A stretch of 6,570 nt of DNA from NCBI GenBank assembly GCA_020722825.1, contig DYKC01000059.1, positions 1-6,570 on the forward strand, in the 5' to 3' direction. The DNA is from Vermiphilus sp. Its GTDB lineage: Bacteria > Ratteibacteria > UBA8468 > B48-G9 > JAFGKM01. Positions 1 to 6,365 of the stretch are shown here, piece after piece. The notes under the pieces are model-generated. The model was not told where the DNA came from and made no database searches. It saw only the letters and a program-made list of their open reading frames with translations. A program made the position numbers and the translations under genes. The first letter of the stretch is position 1, and the number at the start of each line of letters is the position of its first letter.

Positions 1-48
1 TGAGATTGCTTCGTCGTCCGCGGACAGAGTGGACTCCTCGCAATGACG
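1..48. repeat. GCAATGAC-type intergenic palindromic repeat
   Basis: This block starts TGAGATTGCTTCGTCG and ends CTCCTCGCAATGACG. Its outer arms pair imperfectly: ATTGC at 5-9 is complementary to GCAAT at 40-44, and GTCC at 16-19 to GGAC at 31-34. A perfect 10-bp palindrome, GTCCGCGGAC, sits at 16-25. From memory, very similar GTCATTGCGAGGAG...GAAGCAATCTC elements are scattered between genes in many bacterial genomes, where they are read as non-autonomous, hairpin-forming repeats. Only one copy is visible here and the left end touches the window edge, so the true boundaries and copy number are unknown. No transposase is nearby. Confidence 0.5.
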
Positions 49-183
49 TGGTTGGCTGAGTTTTACAGGAAAAAAGGTGCACGATGGTTGCCGTCATTTT
101 AGATTACTGGGAACGTGGTTCAGTGAGGGTTTACCCACCATGGATGACATTACCAGAATGGAAATAGACCATCTTTTCACTTT

Positions 184-210
184 CTGACAAAATATATTAC
201 GTGATATAAT
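184..210 (+). promoter_or_regulatory. Extended -10 promoter for transketolase-pyrF
   Basis: A perfect TATAAT lies at 205-210 and is preceded by TG at 202-203, giving the extended -10 form TGATATAAT. A -35-like CTGACA (5 of 6 to TTGACA) lies at 184-189. The 15-bp spacer is shorter than the usual 17, but extended -10 promoters tolerate a weak or misplaced -35. Transcription would start near 217, leaving a leader of about 50 nt before the transketolase ATG. The promoter overlaps an imperfect palindrome at 194-207 with an ACGT core (12 of 14 positions symmetric), which could be an operator. That last point is speculation. Confidence 0.6.
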
Positions 211-255
211 ATAGAACATTTTATCTGGAAACATAAAAATGCAAAGGTGTACAAC

Positions 256-261
256 GGGAGG
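256..261 (+). promoter_or_regulatory. Ribosome binding site of transketolase
   Basis: GGGAGG at 256-261 is followed by a 6-nt spacer (ATAAGA) and ATG at 268. This decides the start: the in-frame GTG at 247 lies upstream of the Shine-Dalgarno and has no good site of its own. An 8-codon ORF (239-265) also ends inside the spacer. Confidence 0.75.
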
Positions 262-267
262 ATAAGA

Positions 268-2175
268 ATGGGAAGATTCGAAAAAGAAAGGCTGGATAAA
301 GAAGATATTTCAAGACTGCAGGAACTCAGCAGGTTATGCAAGGGTGACATACTTACGATGACAACCCTCGCCAACTCAGGGCATCCTGGTGGGGCAATGT
401 CCTCGTTGGATATATACCTTACGGTTTTCTCGTACGCTAATATTGCCCCAGAAAGAGTGGATGACCCCAACAGAGACAAGATTATTGTGAGTCACGGGCA
501 TACCTCACCGGCTGTATATTCCGTACTTGGCAGACTGGGATTTTTTGATATAGACATGGCAGTCGCAACCTTTCGCCTGTCAGGAAGCATATTTGAAGGA
601 CATATTGTAAGGAAGGTGCCCGGCGTTGAGTGGGGTACCGGCAATCTGGGGCAGGGACTTTCAGCAGGATGCGGCTTTGCACTTGGCGACAGGGTTCACG
701 GAAGAGATACATATATCTTTGTCCTGATGAGTGACGGGGAAAGTACGAAAGGACAGGTAGCCGAAGCCAGAAGGTTTGCATCCAAGTATAAACTGAACAA
801 TATAACGGTTATTGTTGATTATAATAAAATACAGATAAGCGGAAGGACAGACGACATTATGCCCTGCAGGATAGGTGAAAACTATAAGGCCGACGGGTGG
901 GAAACGATGGAGGTTGACGGTCATAACTTTGCAGAACTTTATCAGGCGATAAAAAAATCCATTGAGATGCCGAAACCTGTATGTGTAATTGCAAATACGA
1001 TATTGGGGAAAAGTGTCTCCTTTATGGAAAACGAGTACAAGTATCATGGAAAGACGCTTGATGAGCAGATGTATAACAAGGCAATGGATGAACTGGGCCT
1101 GCCGCCTGTACTGGATAAGTACAGAAAACTGAGAGAGCGGAAATGGACATACCCTGACAGGAAGTTTGAGTTCACCCCTGTGCTTAAAAAAGGTACATCT
1201 ATTGTCTATAAAAAGGAGGAAATGACAGACAACCGCAGTGCGTATGGAAGGGCACTGTCAGAGATTGCAAAGGCGAATGCGGATAACAAGGAATACCCTT
1301 TTGTGGTATTTGACTGCGACCTTGCAACTTCTGTTAAGACCGACCTCTTTGCAAAAGAGTTTCCCGAACAATTCTTCCAGGTTGGTGTCCAGGAGCATAA
1401 TGCCGCCACAATAGCCGGGGCAATATCAACGGATAAAACAATAAGTTTCTTTTCAGACTTCGGGGTATTCGGGGTGGACGAGACATTCAACCAGGCACGA
1501 CTGAACGACCAGAACTATACGAACCTGAAACTTGTATGTACACATCTCGGTCTGGACGTGGGTGAGGATGGGAAGACCCACCAGTGCATAGACTATGTGG
1601 GCCTGTTACGGAATCTGTATAGATTCAGGATAGTCATACCTGCCGACCCTAACCAGACAGACAGGGTGATAAGGTACGTTGCCGGTCAGTCCGGCAACTG
1701 GTTTGTGGGTATGGGCAGGTCAAAAGTTCCGGTTGTCACGAAAAAGGACGGTTCTGTATATTTTGACGAGAACTACAGGTTTGAGTATGGCAGGGCTGAC
1801 CTTTTAAGAGAAGGGGAGCAGGGTTATATAGCAACCATGGGTTGTCTGGTTCCCCGTGCATTGAAGGCAGTGGAGATTTTGAATGAGAAAGGGATTAACG
1901 TCGGTGTTGTAAACATCAGTTGTCCTCTGGAGATTGACCAGGAGGTTATGGATAAGGTTCTCTCAACTGGACTTATTCTAACTATGGAGGACCACCACAT
2001 AGATACAGGGCTTGGTATGACTGTAGGAATGTATCTTCTGGAGAAGAAATATGCCGGGAAATTTCTGAAACTGGGAGTAAAAAGATATGGCAGTTCCGGA
2101 CAACCGGACTATCTGTTTAAACAGGAGGGTATGGACCCGAATTCTGTTGCCTCTTTAATTGCATCTGAACTATAA
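268..2175 (+). CDS. tkt: Transketolase, full-length single-chain
   Basis: Transketolase is a cytosolic thiamine-diphosphate enzyme that moves two-carbon ketol units between sugar phosphates in the non-oxidative pentose phosphate pathway. The product is 635 aa, with both halves in one chain. The N-terminal ThDP/pyrimidine-pocket part shows SGHPGGA (37-43), SHGHTSPA with H76 and H78, and GTGNLGQG (123-130). The metal-site motif reads SDGE at 155-158, with N186 in DYNKIQISG, so the first Gly of the usual GDG is Ser. The central domain begins near 320 and contains GVQEHNAATIAG, with E376 as the expected cofactor-activating Glu, then GEDGKTHQ with H438, and PADPNQTD. The C-terminal domain runs from about 510 to the end. 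The ATG at 268 is chosen because GGGAGG lies 6 nt upstream; a GTG at 247 would add 7 residues. It heads an operon with pyrF, 2 bp downstream. Length and motifs match a family of fused bacterial transketolases with a QEHN active site; DXS is excluded by overall sequence. Confidence 0.95.
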   Translation: MGRFEKERLDKEDISRLQELSRLCKGDILTMTTLANSGHPGGAMSSLDIYLTVFSYANIAPERVDDPNRDKIIVSHGHTSPAVYSVLGRLGFFDIDMAVATFRLSGSIFEGHIVRKVPGVEWGTGNLGQGLSAGCGFALGDRVHGRDTYIFVLMSDGESTKGQVAEARRFASKYKLNNITVIVDYNKIQISGRTDDIMPCRIGENYKADGWETMEVDGHNFAELYQAIKKSIEMPKPVCVIANTILGKSVSFMENEYKYHGKTLDEQMYNKAMDELGLPPVLDKYRKLRERKWTYPDRKFEFTPVLKKGTSIVYKKEEMTDNRSAYGRALSEIAKANADNKEYPFVVFDCDLATSVKTDLFAKEFPEQFFQVGVQEHNAATIAGAISTDKTISFFSDFGVFGVDETFNQARLNDQNYTNLKLVCTHLGLDVGEDGKTHQCIDYVGLLRNLYRFRIVIPADPNQTDRVIRYVAGQSGNWFVGMGRSKVPVVTKKDGSVYFDENYRFEYGRADLLREGEQGYIATMGCLVPRALKAVEILNEKGINVGVVNISCPLEIDQEVMDKVLSTGLILTMEDHHIDTGLGMTVGMYLLEKKYAGKFLKLGVKRYGSSGQPDYLFKQEGMDPNSVASLIASEL

Positions 2176-2177
2176 AG

Positions 2178-2897
2178 ATGGAGAAAATAAACCCCAAAGA
2201 ACGGCTTATCTTTGCGCTGGACACACCTGTAAGAAAAGAGGCTGACAGGTACGTTGATGAACTTGAAGGGGTTGTAAAGTTTTTCAAGGTCGGGATTATC
2301 CTGCATACCCTTACAGGGGCAGGGTTTGTATCTTCTCTGATAAACAAAGGTAAAAAAGTCTTTCTTGACCTGAAATACTTTGACATTGCCGATACGGTAA
2401 GATATGCAGTAAGACAGGTGAGCAGACTGGGGGTCGATTTCCTGACGGTACATGCCGACAGGCAGGTGATGAAGGCAGCGGTTGAGGGTAAAGGCAGCAG
2501 TGATCTCAGAATACTTGCTGTTACCCTGCTGACAGATATTGCGGCGTCAGACTTAAGAGATATGGGAATAATAGATAGAGATCCTGGAGAGGTTGTATTA
2601 AGGCGCGCAAAGATGGCCTTTGAATGTGGGTGTGATGGGGTAATAGCATCTGGAAAGGAAGCATCAATCATCAAGGAAGAGACTGGCGGAAGTTTTCTTG
2701 TTGTCACTCCGGGGGTACGCCCGGCAGGTGCTGCAGCCGATGGACAGAAGCGTTTTGTCACACCGACAGAGGCGATAAGAGCAGGCGCTGATTATCTGGT
2801 TGTGGGCAGACCTATAAAAAATGCACCTGACCCGAGGTCTGCGGCACTGAAGATTCTTGAGGAGATGGACCAGGCATACAAAGAGATAGAAGTATGA
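2178..2897 (+). CDS. pyrF: Orotidine-5'-phosphate decarboxylase
   Basis: PyrF catalyses the last step of de novo UMP synthesis, decarboxylating OMP in the cytosol. The 239-aa product has the usual TIM-barrel length. Key sites are ALD with D15, KVG with K37, the catalytic DLKYFDI block (D64, K66, D69, I70), VTLLTD (115-120), TPGVRPAG (177-184), Q190, and the phosphate-binding VVGRPI (208-213, R211). The GVRPAGAAA...QKR and EAIRAGADYLVVGRPI stretches resemble the alphaproteobacterial-style branch as I remember it. Two details depart from the commonest forms: the His after DLK-F is Phe, and the VHA loop continues DRQ. The ATG lies 2 bp after the transketolase TAA and lacks a clear Shine-Dalgarno, so translation is probably coupled to the upstream gene. 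The 3' end converges on the minus-strand gspF-like gene with 3 bp between stops. Confidence 0.95.
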   Translation: MEKINPKERLIFALDTPVRKEADRYVDELEGVVKFFKVGIILHTLTGAGFVSSLINKGKKVFLDLKYFDIADTVRYAVRQVSRLGVDFLTVHADRQVMKAAVEGKGSSDLRILAVTLLTDIAASDLRDMGIIDRDPGEVVLRRAKMAFECGCDGVIASGKEASIIKEETGGSFLVVTPGVRPAGAAADGQKRFVTPTEAIRAGADYLVVGRPIKNAPDPRSAALKILEEMDQAYKEIEV

Positions 2898-2900
2898 GGG

Positions 2901-3878
2901 CTAAAAAGAAAGGTCTTTTATCAACCCCAGGTACCTGGTATAGAAAGATATTACAATATATCCTATATAGAGGGCAACAAGAAGATATACCACCACAGGC
3001 AGGACCTTAAGAATCTGTTCAATGGTCACGTCAACCTCTTCTTTCAGATAGACAGATACCCTTTTCAGCGTCTCTTCAATTGTTCCGCTTACCTCCCCTG
3101 TTTTCAGCATATCACAGACGACTACAGGGAACCATGTTTTGCCACAGAGGACCTCTGACAGCGGCCTGCCTTTTCTTAAAAGGGGCAATAGATTTTTTAT
3201 ATCGTTTTTTATAATGGCATTTCCCACCGTTCCTGCGGCAAGTTCCACACTTCTGACAATGCCTGCCCCGGCAGTGTAGAGTGCAACAAATGATTTTAAA
3301 AATCTTATAGACTCTATCTTCATAAGCAGTTGCCCGAATATGGGTATTCTCATCATTATCCTGTCTTTGTTCTCTGTCAGTACCGTGGAGTGCTTTGAGT
3401 ATCTGAAGAAAAAGAGGGTTGAGAAAAACAAAAGATATATCAGGAATATGGGCGGGGATACCCTTATCAGAAAGGCAGCAAGACCCTGCAGGAAAAGTAC
3501 CGGGACAGCGGGTATGAGTATGGCTGAGTGCAGTAAAATAACCGGGTATATTAAACCGCTGCGCATTTCATTTTTTATATGAGAAATAAACTCAAAATAT
3601 TCTGCAAGACCAGAAAGATTTTCGGGCAGAGTTCCGGAATTTTCTCCTGCTTCAACCACTCCTGTTTCAAACCCCGTGAAAACCTCCGGAGATAAAAAAG
3701 ACATCTGTTCAGCAAGGGTATTTCCTTTTACAACTCCTGCGTGAAGGTTCCGGGCGGCCCGGGATATATCAGTAGGGGAGTTTTCTGCCAGATGATACAG
3801 AGCCCCTGAAATATTGAAACCTGAGGCAAGTAGTGTACTCAACTGTCTGTAAAACGTCTTTTTTGCATTTTCGTTCAT
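2901..3878 (-). CDS. Orphan type II secretion / type IV pilus F-family inner-membrane protein
   Basis: Members of this family (GspF, PilC) are inner-membrane platform proteins of type II secretion and type IV pilus machines. The 325-aa product has two T2SSF domains. The first spans about 5-128, starting FYRQLSTLLASG, with VVEAGENSGTLPENL (74-88) as its signature. The second spans about 188-312, with the matching MLKTGEVSGTIEETL (257-271). Three hydrophobic segments lie near 111-131, 134-158 and 291-313, as expected for the family. It is shorter than typical GspF/PilC (about 400 aa), mainly because the N-terminal cytoplasmic extension is missing. No pilin, ATPase or secretin gene is in the window, so its partners are unknown. 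It follows queC on the same strand after 61 nt. The start is uncertain: ATG at 3878 is chosen, an in-frame TTG at 3887 would add 3 residues, and neither has a good Shine-Dalgarno. The stop is TAG. Family call strong, function uncertain. Confidence 0.85.
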   Translation of the reverse strand: MNENAKKTFYRQLSTLLASGFNISGALYHLAENSPTDISRAARNLHAGVVKGNTLAEQMSFLSPEVFTGFETGVVEAGENSGTLPENLSGLAEYFEFISHIKNEMRSGLIYPVILLHSAILIPAVPVLFLQGLAAFLIRVSPPIFLIYLLFFSTLFFFRYSKHSTVLTENKDRIMMRIPIFGQLLMKIESIRFLKSFVALYTAGAGIVRSVELAAGTVGNAIIKNDIKNLLPLLRKGRPLSEVLCGKTWFPVVVCDMLKTGEVSGTIEETLKRVSVYLKEEVDVTIEQILKVLPVVVYLLVALYIGYIVISFYTRYLGLIKDLSF

Positions 3879-3894
3879 TATATTCAAAAGTGAA

Positions 3895-3906
3895 CAGACC
3901 TGTCTG
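3895..3906. promoter_or_regulatory. Inverted repeat CAGAC-ct-GTCTG upstream of the gspF-like gene
   Basis: A 5-bp perfect dyad with a 2-bp centre lies 17 bp upstream of the ATG at 3878, in the 61-nt gap after queC. An AT-rich AAAAAAGTTTTTT tract (about 3920-3932) flanks it on the queC side. It could be a small operator, but it is short enough to occur by chance. I found no convincing promoter or Rho-independent terminator in this gap. Confidence 0.2.
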
Positions 3907-3939
3907 AATTAATTAGCAGAAAAAAGTTTTTTATAGCAG

Positions 3940-4590
3940 TCAACGATCCTTTAGACCTGCTAAGGCGAAGGCTTTTGCCCTGAGTATGCAACTCGGGCAT
4001 CTGCCGCAGGGCTTTTTACCATTTCTGTAGCATGACCAGGTAATGGAGAAGTTCAGACCAAGGGAGAGTCCTTTTTTGACTATCCTGGTTTTTGACATCA
4101 GGAGTAAGGGGGTATGTATCTTTATTTTCCCGCCACCTGATGTCTTTTTCGTTGCTATATCTATCAGTTTCTGAAACCTTTTTATATATTCAGGCTTACA
4201 GTCAGGATAATTTGAAAAATCCACAGCATTTACTCCGATGAATATTGCATCTGCATCCACAGTTTCAGCAAGAGATAGTGCGATGCTTACCAATACAGTG
4301 TTTCTTGCAGGAACGTAGGTAGCAGGTATCTCACCTCTGCGAACCCTCTTAGGGATTTTGAGCGACCTATCTGTCAGTGCTGACCTTGTCCATGACAGGT
4401 CAACATCTGTTATGATATGTCTTTTAACATCCAGAAACTTAGCAACCTTTATTGCAGAGGCAATCTCTTTTTTATTTCTCTGTCCGTATCTGACCGTCAA
4501 TCCATATATCTCATAACCCTGTTTTTTTGCAATGGCAGCGCTTACAAAACTATCCATACCTCCTGATATGAGACAGACCGCCCTTTTCAT
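3940..4590 (-). CDS. queC: 7-cyano-7-deazaguanine (preQ0) synthase
   Basis: QueC converts 7-carboxy-7-deazaguanine to preQ0 using ATP and ammonia, in the pathway to tRNA queuosine. The 216-aa cytosolic protein starts with the PP-loop nucleotide-binding motif SGGMDS (9-14). It carries the family blocks GLTVRYGQR (30-38), TYVPARNTVL (91-100), IGVNAVDFSNYPDC (118-131) and, at the C-terminus, a four-cysteine zinc site (C187, C195, C198, C201) in WSCYRNGKKPCGRCPSC. All expected residues are present and the length is close to the family norm (about 220-230). The ATG overlaps the queE TGA as ATGA (4587-4590), a classic translational-coupling arrangement that places it third in the aminotransferase-queE-queC transcript. 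No preQ1 riboswitch-like leader is visible before it, as expected for an internal operon gene. Confidence 0.95.
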   Translation of the reverse strand: MKRAVCLISGGMDSFVSAAIAKKQGYEIYGLTVRYGQRNKKEIASAIKVAKFLDVKRHIITDVDLSWTRSALTDRSLKIPKRVRRGEIPATYVPARNTVLVSIALSLAETVDADAIFIGVNAVDFSNYPDCKPEYIKRFQKLIDIATKKTSGGGKIKIHTPLLLMSKTRIVKKGLSLGLNFSITWSCYRNGKKPCGRCPSCILRAKAFALAGLKDR

Positions 4591-5183
4591 CTTATCCCTG
4601 TAACTTTGTGCATCTGTAAACGCAGATACCAGTTTCTACCCGAGTTTTTTTTGAGAAACATAACTATCTCTCCGGCTATCTCTATGTTGTTGTCAACAGG
4701 CTGTAAGACCACAGGTTTTCTAATCCTTCTGTCTATGAAACTCAGGTCCTGCCTGCCGGTAATGACGTATTTGAACTCTGAAGCGGTATTTAAAAATCTC
4801 TTGTCGTATCCCTGAGGATGAATCTTTTTCCCATCGGTTTTTGGACTTACGGTGAGCCAGTCAAGGGGTATCTTTTGCCAGAGCGTTCCGTTTGTTTCCG
4901 CCGTCAGATAGTATTTTTTGTCTTTAAGGGTTTTTACAAGTGGAAACAGATTTTGAAGAAATGGTTCCCCTCCGGTGATGCACACCTTTTTACATGGATA
5001 CTGCCGTATTTCCTTAAGTATTTCTTTGACTTCTTTCTTTTCCCCGTTCTTAAAGGCATATTTTGTGTCGCAAAAAGGGCATCTGAGATTACAACCTGCC
5101 AGTCTGATAAAAACCATTGGCAGTCCCTGCAGAAGTCCTTCTCCCTGGATTGAGTAAAAAATTTCCGATACGTTGTATACCAT
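4587..5183 (-). CDS. queE: 7-carboxy-7-deazaguanine synthase (radical SAM)
   Basis: QueE is a radical-SAM enzyme that contracts 6-carboxy-tetrahydropterin to 7-carboxy-7-deazaguanine, the substrate of QueC encoded just downstream. The 198-aa product shows the N-terminal SIQGEG (11-16), a CX3CX2C cluster motif (C31, C35, C38, within GCNLRCPFCDT) that binds the [4Fe-4S] cluster, ITGGEPFLQ (69-77) for SAM binding, ETNGT (96-100), LTVSPK (110-115), LQPVDN (160-165) and a C-terminal RLQMHKVTGIR. The last block is usually Q-T-H-K in relatives I recall, here Q-M-H-K. Length is slightly below the 210-225 aa common in proteobacteria. The ATG at 5183 lies 3 nt after the aminotransferase TGA. Its Shine-Dalgarno is weak, so translation probably depends on coupling. 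A GC palindrome (5195-5206) lies just upstream. Confidence 0.95.
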   Translation of the reverse strand: MVYNVSEIFYSIQGEGLLQGLPMVFIRLAGCNLRCPFCDTKYAFKNGEKKEVKEILKEIRQYPCKKVCITGGEPFLQNLFPLVKTLKDKKYYLTAETNGTLWQKIPLDWLTVSPKTDGKKIHPQGYDKRFLNTASEFKYVITGRQDLSFIDRRIRKPVVLQPVDNNIEIAGEIVMFLKKNSGRNWYLRLQMHKVTGIR

Positions 5184-5186
5184 AAA

Positions 5187-6311
5187 TCAGATAACTGCCC
5201 GGGCAGCCTTCTTATAGGAATCAACAATTTTACTCAGGGTATCCTGCTCCATAATAGTTTTTATCTCAAGGGTTACGCTTCTCTCTAAAATCTTCTGGCT
5301 TACGGGAAAGATTCCGCTAGCAATCTCTACATTTGCAATAAAGTGCCAGTAGTTATATACGGCAGGGGTCGTTCCATTCTCTCTGAGAAGATCTTTAAAC
5401 TTCTCGGCTTTATCCCTGTCAGGAAGTAGAATGGTCAGGAAGGTTGCTATTTCCCCATCCTCATCAGCAAATTGTCTGAATTCCATCCCAGGGATCTTCT
5501 TTAATTCTTCCTTTATGGTTTTCTTGTTTTCCTTCTGTCTGGCAATAATGGTGTCCAGTTTTTTAAGTTGCGCCAGTCCCAAGGCTCCCTGCAGTTCGTT
5601 CATCCTGAAGTTAAATCCCTTACGGGCTCGTTTCTCTTCTCCCCTTCCGACTCCGGACAGATGTGGATGTCCGTGGTCGTGATAAAACTCTGCCTGTTTA
5701 TAGATATTCTTGTTGTTGGTTATTACCATTCCACCTTCACCTGTGGTCATCACCTTCACATAGTCAAAACTGAAACATCCGACGTCCCCGTAAGTTCCGG
5801 CTTTTTTACCCCTGTAAGAAGCACCTGTGGCCTGGCAGGTATCTTCCAGAACCTTAAGTTTGTTTTCCCCTGCGATTTCAAGAATCTTGTCAATCCTTGC
5901 AGCGGAGCCCATCATATGAACAGGCGCTAAACACACTGTATCTTTTGTTATCTTGTTTTTTATGTCTTCAATTGAGATGTTGAAGGTCTCGTCTATCTCA
6001 CATAGAACCGGCTTGAAACCTGCTTCTTCTATTGCCTCTATCGTTGCAACAAAGGTGAAACTGGGAGCGATTATCTCTTTCCCTTTCGGTAGGTTAAGTG
6101 CCTCAAGAGCCACCTTTACGGCTGCGCTTCCTGAACTCACACCCAGCGCATAGCCTGCGTTGGTGTATTGGGCGAATTCCTGTTCAAACTGCCTGACCTT
6201 GAAGATGCCTTTACGTTCTTTTTCAAACCCGTACCTAAACAAAATTCCTGTTTTCAGTACTTCCTGTACCTGTTCCATCTCTTCTTTCCCGAAAACCTCT
6301 CTACCTGCCAT
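5187..6311 (-). CDS. DegT/DnrJ/EryC1/StrS-family PLP aminotransferase, KdnA-like
   Basis: This 374-aa protein is a sugar aminotransferase of the aspartate-aminotransferase fold. PLP-site features are SSGSAAVK (59-66), the EDTCQA block with D157 for the pyridine nitrogen, and K186 in SFDYVKVMTTGEGG as the internal aldimine lysine. GFNFRMNELQGALG (232-245) is the conserved dimer/active-site block. Several stretches recall KdnA, the Kdo 8-aminotransferase of Shewanella: the start MAGREVFGKEE, the FRYGFEKERKGIFKVRQFE block (25-43), HDHGHPH (211-217) and LDTIIARQKENKK (252-264). KdnA makes 8-amino-Kdo for LPS together with the oxidase KdnB, which is not in the window. The KdnA link is from memory and inference; another nucleotide-sugar aminotransferase is possible. 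The start is supported by AAAGGAG 7 nt upstream. It leads a tight run with queE (3-nt gap) and queC. Confidence 0.88.
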   Translation of the reverse strand: MAGREVFGKEEMEQVQEVLKTGILFRYGFEKERKGIFKVRQFEQEFAQYTNAGYALGVSSGSAAVKVALEALNLPKGKEIIAPSFTFVATIEAIEEAGFKPVLCEIDETFNISIEDIKNKITKDTVCLAPVHMMGSAARIDKILEIAGENKLKVLEDTCQATGASYRGKKAGTYGDVGCFSFDYVKVMTTGEGGMVITNNKNIYKQAEFYHDHGHPHLSGVGRGEEKRARKGFNFRMNELQGALGLAQLKKLDTIIARQKENKKTIKEELKKIPGMEFRQFADEDGEIATFLTILLPDRDKAEKFKDLLRENGTTPAVYNYWHFIANVEIASGIFPVSQKILERSVTLEIKTIMEQDTLSKIVDSYKKAARAVI

Positions 6312-6318
6312 ATTTTAA

Positions 6319-6325
6319 CTCCTTT
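6319..6325 (-). promoter_or_regulatory. Ribosome binding site of the KdnA-like aminotransferase
   Basis: On the minus strand AAAGGAG is followed by 7 nt and ATG at 6311. This is the best Shine-Dalgarno of the minus-strand cluster and fixes the start. It overlaps the last codons of the upstream small reading frame (TAA at 6317-6315), so the two could be translationally coupled. Confidence 0.7.
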
Positions 6326-6365
6326 CGCCTAATATGCCCTCCATCACTACAGGCTTTTCAGTGTA

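Noticed and set aside
140..187. 15-codon ORF with a GAGGG sequence 10 nt upstream
   Set aside because: It is too short, ends inside the promoter -35 element, and has no feature beyond chance.
247..267. GTG at 247 as the transketolase start
   Set aside because: It lies upstream of the GGGAGG site that fits ATG 268, and the added residues include the Shine-Dalgarno itself read as codons.
2117..2761. Long minus-strand open frame (214 codons) opposite pyrF
   Set aside because: It is a shadow of pyrF, rich in Ser/Pro/Thr as expected from the antisense of a coding strand; the pyrF catalytic motifs are unambiguous on the plus strand.
3340..3582. Plus-strand open frame inside the gspF-like gene
   Set aside because: It is antisense to a gene with clear family motifs, with no recognisable protein features or ribosome site.
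3915..3940. Possible terminator after queC (AAAAAAGTTTTTT)
   Set aside because: The A/T dyad has almost no loop and no GC stem, so it does not resemble a Rho-independent terminator.
4606..5157. Several plus-strand open frames opposite queE
   Set aside because: All are antisense to a well-supported radical-SAM gene and are low-complexity hydrophobic or aromatic readings.
3940..5183. queE-queC as part of a 7-deazaguanine DNA-modification (dpd-type) defence island
   Set aside because: No DpdA-like transglycosylase, helicase or restriction gene is in the window; ordinary tRNA queuosine synthesis is the simpler reading.
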